Shown: positions 1-7,575 of the stretch, in pieces
Layout of the letters: each line of letters opens with the position of its first letter
How positions within the stretch are numbered: the stretch's first letter is position 1
Source: Thermoflexus sp.
GTDB lineage: Bacteria; Chloroflexota; Anaerolineae; B4-G1; DUEL01
Length of the DNA: 8,144 nt
Assembly (NCBI GenBank): GCA_028276215.1
Contig: JAPYWT010000092.1
Coordinates: forward strand, 1 to 8,144
Reading direction: 5' to 3'
Notes under the pieces: model-generated
Told to the model about the DNA's origin: nothing
The model's database searches: none
The model's input: only the letters and a program-made list of their open reading frames with translations
Translations under genes and position numbers: made by a program

Positions 1-1448
<1,448 letters not shown>

Positions 1449-1458
1449 TGAAGACTCG

Positions 1459-1487
1459 GGTGGCCTTCGGTCACCGCATCTCTTTTT
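1459..1487 (+). terminator. probable intrinsic terminator of valS
   Basis: Bases 1459-1475 can fold into a stem of about 7 bp (GGTGGCC against GGTCACC, one G-T pair, very short loop). A T-rich run, TCTTTTT, follows at 1481-1487. It lies 11 bases after the valS stop. The T-run is 5 nt from the stem, a weaker spacing than ideal. The T-run is also part of the target site duplicated by the adjacent element. Confidence 0.55.
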
Positions 1488-1490
1488 GGA
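1482..1490. repeat. left copy of 9-bp target site duplication
   Basis: CTTTTTGGA is repeated exactly at 1656-1664, immediately outside each end of the inverted-repeat element. It overlaps the T-tract of the valS terminator. Confidence 0.75.
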
Positions 1491-1655
1491 GGGTGTGTCC
1501 CATTTTGCCACCTGTGCAGTTGGAAAACCGCAAAGGGCGCAAAGAGATAGAACATCTTTGCGCCCTTTGTGTTCTTTGCGGTGAATTCAATCCCACCGCA
1601 CGTCGCAATCAGAAGGGGCAGGTCATTGCACAGGTCGCAAGATTGGGACACACCC
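1491..1655. mobile_element. MITE-like non-autonomous element, 165 bp
   Basis: The two ends are inverted repeats. GGGTGTGTCCCA (1491-1502) is the exact reverse complement of TGGGACACACCC (1644-1655). The match continues inward: 1503-1520 pairs with 1625-1642 at 15 of 18 positions after a single extra base. This gives terminal repeats of about 30 bp. Identical 9-bp direct repeats lie directly outside. There is no room for a transposase, so mobilisation would need an enzyme supplied in trans by a related insertion sequence. A 9-bp duplication occurs in several IS families (for example IS4-like and IS903-like), and I cannot assign one. The interior holds a separate hairpin repeat. The right end lies about 17 bp before the -35 box of the tetR promoter. 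Confidence 0.75.
1527..1582. repeat. intergenic hairpin repeat (CGCAAAGGG-type), copy 1
   Basis: ACCGCAAA (1527-1534) is the exact reverse complement of TTTGCGGT (1575-1582). Inside these, GGGCGCAAAGAGAT (1535-1548) pairs with ATCTTTGCGCCC (1554-1565) apart from a 2-base bulge. The arms are built from degenerate 9-bp units such as CGCAAAGGG and CGCAAAGAG. The copy lies within the MITE-like element. It belongs to the same family as the repeats near 3420-3508 and 5047-5123. Confidence 0.7.
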
Positions 1656-1664
1656 CTTTTTGGA
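1656..1664. repeat. right copy of 9-bp target site duplication
   Basis: CTTTTTGGA, identical to 1482-1490. Removing the element plus one copy would restore a site in which the valS terminator T-tract lay about 7 bp from the -35 box of the next promoter. Confidence 0.75.
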
Positions 1665-1671
1665 GCCGCGC

Positions 1672-1700
1672 TTGACACGCCAGCACCTTCATGGTATAAT
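1672..1700 (+). promoter_or_regulatory. consensus sigma70-type promoter of the tetR operon
   Basis: TTGACA (1672-1677) and TATAAT (1695-1700) are both perfect consensus hexamers, separated by exactly 17 bp. The expected start point is about 1706-1708, inside the palindromic operator. This is the strongest promoter in the window by match. Confidence 0.88.
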
Positions 1701-1702
1701 AC

Positions 1703-1720
1703 ATACCGACCGGTCGGTAT
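1703..1720. promoter_or_regulatory. 18-bp palindromic operator, probable TetR autorepression site
   Basis: ATACCGACCGGTCGGTAT is a perfect 18-bp inverted repeat beginning 2 bp after the -10 hexamer and covering the expected start point. Its size, perfect symmetry and position directly before a TetR-family gene fit an autorepressor operator. A bound dimer would block promoter escape. Binding by the adjacent protein is inferred. Confidence 0.85.
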
Positions 1721-1739
1721 CCAAAAAGGAGAAACCGCA

Positions 1740-2348
1740 ATGCGAGGACGAGCAGAAGAGACGCGCGAGCGCATCCTGGCGGCTGCACAGGAATGCTTTG
1801 CCCGCTACGGGTACGATGCCACCGGAGTGGCCGAAATCTGCGAGCGGGCCGGGGTCAGCAAGGGGGCCTTCTTTCACCACTTCCCCACCAAGCAGGCCGT
1901 CTTTCTGGAACTGCTGGAGCGCTGGCTGGCCGGGCTGGGGGAGAAACTGGCCGCGCTGCGGGCCGGGGCGCCCTCGGTCCCCGATGCCCTGATGCAGATG
2001 GCCGGGACGGCGCAGCAGGTCTTTGAGGCCGCGCGCGGGCAACTGCCCATCTTCCTGGAATTCTTGAGCCAGGCCGCGCGGGATTCGCGCATCTGGCAGG
2101 CGACCATCAGCCCGTATCGGCGGTACCGGGCCTTCTTCGCCGGGATGATAGAGGCCGGCATCGCCGAGGGAAGTCTGCGCCCGGTGGACCCCGACGCGGC
2201 GGCCAACGCTATCCTTTCCCTGGCTATCGGGCTGGTCCTCCAGGCCACCGTAGACCCCGACGGGGCCGATTGGGGCCGGATCGCGCAGCAGAGTATGGGG
2301 ATGCTCCTGGAGGGAATCCGACGCAATAATGAAAATTTATCCATATGA
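1740..2348 (+). CDS. TetR/AcrR-family transcriptional regulator
   Basis: This 202-aa one-component repressor has the usual TetR-family length. The N-terminal DNA-binding domain spans about residues 8-54, with the helix-turn-helix around TGVAEICERAGVSKGAFFHH and the conserved FPTKQAVFLELL that follows. The remainder is an all-helical ligand-binding and dimerisation domain whose inducer cannot be read from sequence. The ATG at 1740 is chosen because AGGAG (1727-1731) lies 8 nt upstream and the family start (MRGRAEETRERIL) falls there. The frame is open further upstream, but that part runs through the promoter, operator and mobile element. An SDR gene follows 34 nt after its stop, so the two are probably co-transcribed. 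The palindrome over the promoter start suggests self-repression lifted by a small molecule. Confidence 0.92.
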   Translation: MRGRAEETRERILAAAQECFARYGYDATGVAEICERAGVSKGAFFHHFPTKQAVFLELLERWLAGLGEKLAALRAGAPSVPDALMQMAGTAQQVFEAARGQLPIFLEFLSQAARDSRIWQATISPYRRYRAFFAGMIEAGIAEGSLRPVDPDAAANAILSLAIGLVLQATVDPDGADWGRIAQQSMGMLLEGIRRNNENLSI

Positions 2349-2382
2349 ACATCACATGTGTGAGGAAAAAGAAAGGAGTCCC

Positions 2383-3405
2383 ATGAGAGTACTGCTGACT
2401 GGCGCATTCGGCAACGTCGGGCAGAGCGCGCTGGAGGAACTGCTCCGCCAGGGGCATCAGGTCCGCTGTTTTGACCTGCGGACGAAGGCCAACGAGCGCG
2501 CGGCCCGCCGCTACGGCGACCGCATAGAGGTGATGTGGGGCGACCTGCGCCGCCCCGAGGACGTCGCCCGGGCGGTGGAGGGGCGGGATGTGGTGGTCCA
2601 TCTGGCCTTCATCATCCCCAAACTCTCCGCCACCGGGATTGAGTCCGAGGCCCGGCCCGACCTGGCCTATCAGGTGAACGTGGAGGGTACCCGCAACCTG
2701 ATAGAGGCGATGAAGGCCCAGCCGCGGCCCCCGCGCCTGGTCTTCTCCTCATCCCTGCACGTCTACGGGCGGACGCAGGACCAGCCCCCGCCCCGTCGGG
2801 CCGACGACCCCGTCTGCCCGCTGGAACACTACTCCCGCCACAAGGTCCTCTGCGAGCAGATGATCCGGGAGTCCGGCCTGGAGTGGGTCATCCTGCGCTT
2901 CGGGGCCGTCTTCCCCCTCGCCATGCGGCCCGACCCGGGGATGTTTGACGTCCCGCTGGATAACCGGATGGAGTTCGTCCACACCCGGGACGTGGGTCTG
3001 GCCATCGCCAACGCGGTGAGCCATCCGGACGTCTGGGGGAAGGTGTTGCTCATTGGCGGGGGGCCGCGCTGTCAGTTCTACTTCGGGGAGATGGCGGCGC
3101 GGATTCTGGAGACGATGGGGGTAGGCATGCTCCCGAAGGAGGCCTTCAGCACGGTCCCCTTCTGCACCGACTGGCTGGACACCGGGGAAAGCCAGCGCCT
3201 TCTGCAGTACCAGCAACGGACGCTGGACGACTACCTCCGGGACATGGTCGCCGTTCTGGGCTTCCGGCGGCACCTGATCCGGGCGTTCCGTCCGCTGGTG
3301 CGGTGGTGGCTTCTGCGGCAATCTCCTTACTGGCGGCAGCGGCGGGAGGAGGCCCGGCGGGTCCGCCGCGCGCGGCCGGTCCAGAAGCCGTCGCTGGCGC
3401 GGTAG
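2383..3405 (+). CDS. NAD-dependent epimerase/dehydratase-like extended SDR
   Basis: This 340-aa protein has an N-terminal Rossmann fold. The extended-SDR glycine motif TGAFGNVG lies at residues 6-13. An acidic residue, D31, at the end of the second strand suggests NAD(H). GDL at 53-55 is the usual adenine-contact region. The active site is SSS (122-124) with Y150-x3-K154 (YSRHK), so catalytic residues are complete. Such enzymes act on nucleotide sugars, steroids or other small hydroxy/keto compounds, and the substrate is not evident. The C-terminal 45 residues are basic and aromatic (FRPLVRWWLLRQ), perhaps membrane-associating. The ATG at 2383 is chosen because AAAGGAG lies 4 nt upstream and the Rossmann strand begins at once. 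An in-frame ATG at 2329 overlaps the tetR end and would add 18 unrelated residues. It is probably in one operon with tetR. Confidence 0.88.
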   Translation: MRVLLTGAFGNVGQSALEELLRQGHQVRCFDLRTKANERAARRYGDRIEVMWGDLRRPEDVARAVEGRDVVVHLAFIIPKLSATGIESEARPDLAYQVNVEGTRNLIEAMKAQPRPPRLVFSSSLHVYGRTQDQPPPRRADDPVCPLEHYSRHKVLCEQMIRESGLEWVILRFGAVFPLAMRPDPGMFDVPLDNRMEFVHTRDVGLAIANAVSHPDVWGKVLLIGGGPRCQFYFGEMAARILETMGVGMLPKEAFSTVPFCTDWLDTGESQRLLQYQQRTLDDYLRDMVAVLGFRRHLIRAFRPLVRWWLLRQSPYWRQRREEARRVRRARPVQKPSLAR

Positions 3406-3419
3406 AAGGACGGTCCAAA

Positions 3420-3508
3420 ACCACGAAGGACACGAAGGCTTCACGAAGGTCACAAAGGATTTCATTGCCCCTTATGTCCTTCGGGAAGCCCTTTGTGCCC
3501 TTTGTGGT
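3420..3508. repeat. intergenic hairpin repeat (CACGAAGGA-type), copy 2
   Basis: The left arm 3421-3458 and right arm 3470-3507 are imperfect inverted repeats of 38 bp, with an 11-base loop. The left arm is four degenerate tandem units (CACGAAGGA, CACGAAGG, CACGAAGGT, CACAAAGGA), with CTT between the second and third. The run CCACGAAGGACACGAAGG (3421-3438) recurs exactly on the opposite strand at 5077-5094. It fills most of the 129 bp between the SDR and radical SAM genes and could act as an RNA hairpin that attenuates or terminates readthrough. No T-tract follows it. Confidence 0.75.
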
Positions 3509-3534
3509 AAGCCATTACGCGAAAGGAGGGAAAA

Positions 3535-5043
3535 ATGAAGGTTCTGCTGATTTACCCCCGGTTTCCGGATACCTTCTGGAGTTTCAAACATGCCCTGCGG
3601 TTCATCCGCAAATCGGCCTTCGGGCCGCCGCTGGGGTTACTCACCGTCGCGGCCATGCTGCCGGCGGAGTGGCCGAAGCGGCTGGTGGACCTGAACGTGA
3701 CCGACCTGCGGCCCGCAGACCTGGAGTGGGCCGATATGGCCATGGTGAGCGGGATGGGCATCCAGCGGGAGTCGGCGCGGGAGGTTATCGCCCGCTGCAA
3801 GGCCGCCGGGCTGACCGCCGTCGCCGGGGGGCCGCTCTTCACCGAGGAGTACGAGCGGTTCGGGGAGGTGGACCACTTCGTCCTGGACGAAGGGGAGATC
3901 ACCCTGCCGCGCTTCCTGGCGGACCTGAAACGGGGGACGCCCCAGCGGGTCTACCGGGCCGACGGCTTCGCCGACATGCGCCAGTCGCCGGTACCGCTCT
4001 GGGAACTGGCGGACATGCGCCGCTACGCGTCTATGGCGGTCCAGTTCTCCCGGGGCTGTCCCTTTGACTGCGAGTTCTGCAACATCACCGCGCTGCTGGG
4101 GCGGATGCCCCGCACCAAGAGCACGGAGCAGGTGGTCGCCGAGTTGGACCGTCTCTACAGCCTGGGCTGGCGGGGGAGCGTCTTCTTCGTGGACGACAAC
4201 CTCATTGGCGACCGCCGGGCGGCGAAGGAACTGCTCCCCGCGCTGGTGGAGTGGCGGCGGGACAAGGTCGGCGTCACCTTCAGCACCCAGGTCTCCATCA
4301 ACCTGGCGGACGACGAGGAGTTGCTGCGCGGGATGGTGGAGGCGGGGTTCACCACCGTCTTCGTTGGGATTGAGACGCCCTGCGAGGAGAGCCTGTCGGA
4401 GGCCCACAAGGCGCAGAATCTCCGCCGGGACCTCCTGGAGAGCGTCCGGCGCATCCAGCGGGCCGGGATGCACGTAGAGGGGGGCTTCATCGTCGGCTTT
4501 GACAGCGACACGCCGTCCATCTTCCGCCGCCAGATGGAGTTCATCCAGCAGAGCGGCATCGCGGCCGCGATGGTGGGGTTGCTCCAGGCCCCCTACGGGA
4601 CCCGGCTCTACGAACGGCTGAAGCGGGAGGGGCGGTTGACGGGGGAGCCCTCGGGCAACAACGTGGTGGACTTCACCAACATTGTCCCCAAGATGGGGCT
4701 GGAGGTGCTGCGGGACGGGTACCGGACGCTCCTGAAGCACATCTATTCCCCCGCCGCCTACTATGAGCGGGTGCGCACATTCCTGAAGGAGTACTGTCCC
4801 CCACGCCTTCGGGTGCATCTGGACTGGGAGAGCGTGCTGGCCTTTTTCCGGTCCGTCTATTACCTGGGGATTCGGGGAGCGGAGCGGGTGCACTACTGGC
4901 GGCTGCTCCTGTGGACCCTGTTCCGGCGGCCGCGCTCGTTCCCCATGGCGGTGACGCTGGCCATCTACGGCTTCCACTTCCGCCGGGTCTGCGAGGAGCA
5001 GGTCTTGCGGATGAACCGGGGTTTGCCGCAGGCTTCGTTTTAG
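3535..5043 (+). CDS. B12-binding-domain radical SAM protein (HpnP-like, with DUF4070-type C-terminus)
   Basis: This 502-aa enzyme is expected to use a 4Fe-4S cluster and S-adenosylmethionine, with cobalamin as a second cofactor. Residues 1-140 form a Rossmann-like cobalamin-binding domain (MKVLLIYPRFPDTFWSF, AGGPLF at 97-102). I see no DxHxxG cobalamin-ligand motif, a known situation in class B radical SAM methylases. The radical SAM core carries C175-x3-C179-x2-C182 (CPFDCEFC), followed by VFFVDDN (216-222), VGIETP (277-282) and GGFIVGFD (316-323). The C-terminal part (about 345-420: GLLQAPYGTRLYERL, IYSPAAYYERV) matches the DUF4070-type extension of HpnP-like proteins. HpnP methylates hopanoids at C-2, but no hopanoid gene is adjacent, so the substrate stays open. 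AGGAGG lies 5 nt before the ATG. It may share the tetR-SDR transcript or be separated from it by the hairpin repeat. Confidence 0.9.
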   Translation: MKVLLIYPRFPDTFWSFKHALRFIRKSAFGPPLGLLTVAAMLPAEWPKRLVDLNVTDLRPADLEWADMAMVSGMGIQRESAREVIARCKAAGLTAVAGGPLFTEEYERFGEVDHFVLDEGEITLPRFLADLKRGTPQRVYRADGFADMRQSPVPLWELADMRRYASMAVQFSRGCPFDCEFCNITALLGRMPRTKSTEQVVAELDRLYSLGWRGSVFFVDDNLIGDRRAAKELLPALVEWRRDKVGVTFSTQVSINLADDEELLRGMVEAGFTTVFVGIETPCEESLSEAHKAQNLRRDLLESVRRIQRAGMHVEGGFIVGFDSDTPSIFRRQMEFIQQSGIAAAMVGLLQAPYGTRLYERLKREGRLTGEPSGNNVVDFTNIVPKMGLEVLRDGYRTLLKHIYSPAAYYERVRTFLKEYCPPRLRVHLDWESVLAFFRSVYYLGIRGAERVHYWRLLLWTLFRRPRSFPMAVTLAIYGFHFRRVCEEQVLRMNRGLPQASF

Positions 5044-5046
5044 AAG

Positions 5047-5123
5047 ACGCGAAAGGCGCGAAATTTTCTTCGTGTTCCTTCGTGTCCTTCGTGGTTTGTA
5101 TCAAAATCTCTGCGCCTCTGCGG
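5047..5123. repeat. intergenic hairpin repeat (CACGAAGGA-type), copy 3, between convergent genes
   Basis: On the minus strand it contains CCACGAAGGACACGAAGG (5094-5077), identical to copy 2, followed by a third unit ACACGAAGA. It is flanked by further 9-bp-type units: ACGCGAAAGGCGCGAAA (5047-5063, plus strand) and CGCAGAGGCGCAGAG (5121-5107, minus strand), which pair imperfectly. It begins just after the radical SAM stop and extends over the last codons of the methyltransferase gene on the other strand. It may serve as a two-way transcription end, but I see no clean stem plus T-tract. Confidence 0.7.
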
Positions 5124-5940
5124 TGAAGTCTGGCACCGGGGAGGCCACGGCGAACACTTCCCGCTCAAAGAACCAGCGGAAGGGCGGCCAGTGGAAGAGG
5201 ATGTGGCGGGCCAGGCGGAACAGGATGTTCTCCTGGCGGTGTTGGGGCGGGGTGTCCAGCCAGACGCGCGCGCGGAATCCGTGGCGGCGCAGCACCCGCC
5301 ACAGGCTCAGCGGGCTCTGTTCGTTGACGTGGACCTCCACGTTGGCGGGGATCAGCGCCCGGGGGTCCCGGGGGTAGGCCGCGCCCTGTCCCATCAGAAT
5401 CCGCACCAGGCGGACCACCGGGTAGGCGTAGCGGTCGTACCAGGCGTTGGGCGCGGTGTGGATGACCAGCCGCCCGTCGGGCTTGAGGACCCGGCGGACC
5501 TCCCGGAGTGCCTGGTCCAGTTCCCACGGGTAGAGGTGCTCCACGATGTCAAACAGGAGCACCCGGTCAAAGGTCGCGTCGGCGAAGGGCAGGCGCCGGG
5601 CATCGGCCTGATAGACGCCCGCTGCCTCGCCGTCCGCCACGGCCTGGCGGGAGAGGGCGACGGCCGCGGGCGCGTAGTCAATCCCGTGCGCCTCCGCGCC
5701 GGTCCGGGTGCAGTGACGCAGAATCTCCCCCCGCCCGCACCCCACGTCCAGGACCCGCATCCCCGGGCCGATGCCCGCCACGGCGAAGGCGGCCCGCAAC
5801 CGGCGGGACAGTTCCCGCCCCTCGCTGGCGACGAATTCCTGATACCCCTCGCAGACGGAGAGGAAGTAATCGTGGTCGTACCGGTCCGGCGGCACCGACG
5901 GGGCCGCCTCAGATGAAATCGTATACCTGACCCTTTTCAT
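5101..5940 (-). CDS. class I SAM-dependent methyltransferase (Methyltransf_11/UbiE-like)
   Basis: This 279-aa soluble methyltransferase transfers a methyl group from S-adenosylmethionine to an unknown acceptor. Motif I is VLDVGCGRGE at residues 63-72. D88 in GIDYA is the expected ribose-binding acidic residue. ADARRLPFAD (112-121) is the adenine-contact motif, and FDRVLLFDIVEHLYP (124-138) with VLKPDGRLVIHTAPN (151-165) are the later strands. The C-terminal third (tryptophan, proline and arginine rich) is probably the acceptor-binding region. AAGGTGG lies 9 nt upstream of the chosen ATG. The gene starts 37 nt after the flippase stop and is probably its operon partner. The last eight residues, FTAEAQRF, and the TGA are encoded by an intergenic repeat, so the C-terminus may have been altered by repeat insertion. 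Confidence 0.9.
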   Translation of the reverse strand: MKRVRYTISSEAAPSVPPDRYDHDYFLSVCEGYQEFVASEGRELSRRLRAAFAVAGIGPGMRVLDVGCGRGEILRHCTRTGAEAHGIDYAPAAVALSRQAVADGEAAGVYQADARRLPFADATFDRVLLFDIVEHLYPWELDQALREVRRVLKPDGRLVIHTAPNAWYDRYAYPVVRLVRILMGQGAAYPRDPRALIPANVEVHVNEQSPLSLWRVLRRHGFRARVWLDTPPQHRQENILFRLARHILFHWPPFRWFFEREVFAVASPVPDFTAEAQRF

Positions 5941-5977
5941 GGATAACTTCCACCTTCTAACGGCTAACCCCTGACGG

Positions 5978-7561
5978 CTACCCCCTCAGTAGTGCGTCGG
6001 CCAGCGCGGCCCGCAGAAGGTGCACTTCCTCCACCCGCATGGCCAGACTCAGGAGAACGTACACGGCCACCCCTGCCCCACCGGCCCCGCCGACCAGCAC
6101 CAGTTCCCCCAGCAGGCCCGACCCAGCCCACGCTCCCAGGAGGCGGGCCACCCCCCATGCCGCGGCCGCCAGCGCCAGAGATGCGACCGTCACCCGAACC
6201 AGCAACCCCCACACCCCGGAGGCGCCCAGTCCCCCCAGACGGCGCCGGGTGAGGTAGAGCATGGTCAGCGCGTGGGCCGTCCATTTGCCGGAGTTGACCA
6301 GGACCAGCAGGGGGAGCGTCAGGACTCCGGCCGCTGCCAGCGCGATGGCCGTCAGCGCGTACAGGACGGTGGTCCCCACGCCCACCAGCGCCGGGGTCAG
6401 GGTGTCTTTGCGGGCGTAGAAGGCGAAGATGAGCACCTGGTCCACCGCCGCAAAGAGCAGGCCCGGCAGGTGGCAGCGCAGCGCCTCCGCCACCGCCAGT
6501 GTGTCGGAGCGGGTGAACCCGCCGTGCTCAAAGATGAGCGCCACCACGGGGACCGAGAGGGCCAGCAGGCCCGCCGTCGCCGGGACGATGAGGAACAGGA
6601 CCAGGCGGAGCCCCTGGGAAAGGGTGGCGCGGAAGGGGGAGGGGTCCGGGTCGGCGGCCTCGCGGGACAGGGTGGGCAGAATCGCCAGCGAGACCGCCAC
6701 GACGACCATCCCCAGCGGGAACTGGATGATCTGCGCGGCGTACTCCATCCAGGCAATGGCGGATCCGCCGATGCGGGACGCCAGGTGGTAACTGAGCACC
6801 ACCGAGAGCAGGTTGTCCACAACCAGGCCGGCCAGGACGGGCAGGTAGAGTTGCCCGATGCGCCGCAGCGCCGGGTGGCGCAGGTCCAGGGTGAGGCGGA
6901 GACGGGCGTCCCGCAGGCCGGGCAGTTGCAGCGCCACCTGCAGCGCCGCCCCCACCACCAGCCCCAGGGCCATGCTCCGGACGCCCCACCATCGCCCCAG
7001 CAGGAGGGCCATCACCACCAGCGACGCGTTGAAAACGGCGGCGGTGAAGGCGGGAAAGGCGAAGCGCTGGAGCGCGTAGAGGGCGGCGGAAAGGACGCCC
7101 GCCAGGTTCAGGAAGAGGAGGGCCGGGAGGACCATCCGCAGGAGTTCCGTCGCCAGTCGCTGGTCGGCGGGGGCCAGCCCGCCCGCCATCAGCCAGACCA
7201 GTTGGGGGGCAAAGATTTCCCCCAGGAGCAGGAAGACGCCCACGATGAGGGTGACCGCGCCGGTCAGCAGACTCACCAGTCGCCACAATTCGGCCCGGTG
7301 CTCGGGAGAGGCATAGTCGGAGAAGACGGGGACCAGTGCCGAACTGATCATCCCGCCCACCAGCAGGTCGTACATCGTGGTGGGGACGCGGACGGCGGCG
7401 TTGAGGGCGCTCACTGCAGGACCGGCCCCGAACAGGCCCGACTTGACCATCTCCCGGACCAGCCCCAGCACCCGGCTGGCGATGTTGCCCAGGGAGATGA
7501 GGCCGGCGGCCTGGGCCATCTCCACATGCTCACCGATGGCGGAACTTTCCGGCGGCGTCAT
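5978..7561 (-). CDS. murJ: MurJ/MviN-type MOP-superfamily lipid flippase, divergent
   Basis: This 527-aa integral membrane protein has hydrophobic segments throughout, at a length suited to the 14 helices of MurJ, which flips lipid II across the cytoplasmic membrane for peptidoglycan synthesis. Family blocks are clear: GNIASRVLGLVRE (25-37, with the two early arginines R30 and R36), FNASLVVMALLLG (177-189), QFPLGMVVVAVSLAILPTLS (280-299) and FYARKDTLTP (381-390). By remembered alignment with E. coli MurJ, the segment ADRLMEF reads AAQIIQF here (275-281), so D269, R270 and E273 are A, Q and Q. D39 and the R52 region are also not kept. The ATG at 7561 directly abuts AAAAAGGG with no spacer. M15 (7519), with GGTGAG 9 nt upstream, is a credible alternative start. 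It lies 14 nt after the PAS gene, in one operon. A related MOP exporter cannot be excluded. Confidence 0.88.
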   Translation of the reverse strand: MTPPESSAIGEHVEMAQAAGLISLGNIASRVLGLVREMVKSGLFGAGPAVSALNAAVRVPTTMYDLLVGGMISSALVPVFSDYASPEHRAELWRLVSLLTGAVTLIVGVFLLLGEIFAPQLVWLMAGGLAPADQRLATELLRMVLPALLFLNLAGVLSAALYALQRFAFPAFTAAVFNASLVVMALLLGRWWGVRSMALGLVVGAALQVALQLPGLRDARLRLTLDLRHPALRRIGQLYLPVLAGLVVDNLLSVVLSYHLASRIGGSAIAWMEYAAQIIQFPLGMVVVAVSLAILPTLSREAADPDPSPFRATLSQGLRLVLFLIVPATAGLLALSVPVVALIFEHGGFTRSDTLAVAEALRCHLPGLLFAAVDQVLIFAFYARKDTLTPALVGVGTTVLYALTAIALAAAGVLTLPLLVLVNSGKWTAHALTMLYLTRRRLGGLGASGVWGLLVRVTVASLALAAAAWGVARLLGAWAGSGLLGELVLVGGAGGAGVAVYVLLSLAMRVEEVHLLRAALADALLRG

Positions 7562-7575
7562 CCCTTTTTGCTCAA

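Noticed and set aside
1569..1739. Upstream extension of the tetR reading frame by 57 codons
   Set aside because: The extension would lie within the mobile element, the promoter and the operator. The ATG at 1740 has a good ribosome site and matches the family start.
2354..2361. CACATGTG palindrome between tetR and the SDR gene as a regulator site
   Set aside because: Only 8 bp, with no promoter hexamers nearby. It is short enough to be chance within a probable operon.
3421..3458. Possible CRISPR or VNTR array in the CACGAAGG repeats
   Set aside because: The units are about 9 bp with no spacers and are arranged as two arms of a hairpin, unlike the 24-40-bp repeats and unique spacers of CRISPR.
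3637..4977. A 446-codon open frame on the minus strand across the radical SAM gene
   Set aside because: Its product is Pro/His/Gln/Gly-rich with no recognisable domain, while the plus strand has intact radical SAM motifs in the same interval.
5941..5977. Repeated GGCTAACCCCTGAC/GGCTACCCCCT in the gap between flippase and methyltransferase
   Set aside because: It is a short imperfect duplication with no symmetry or promoter match. The gap is too small to suggest a separate element.
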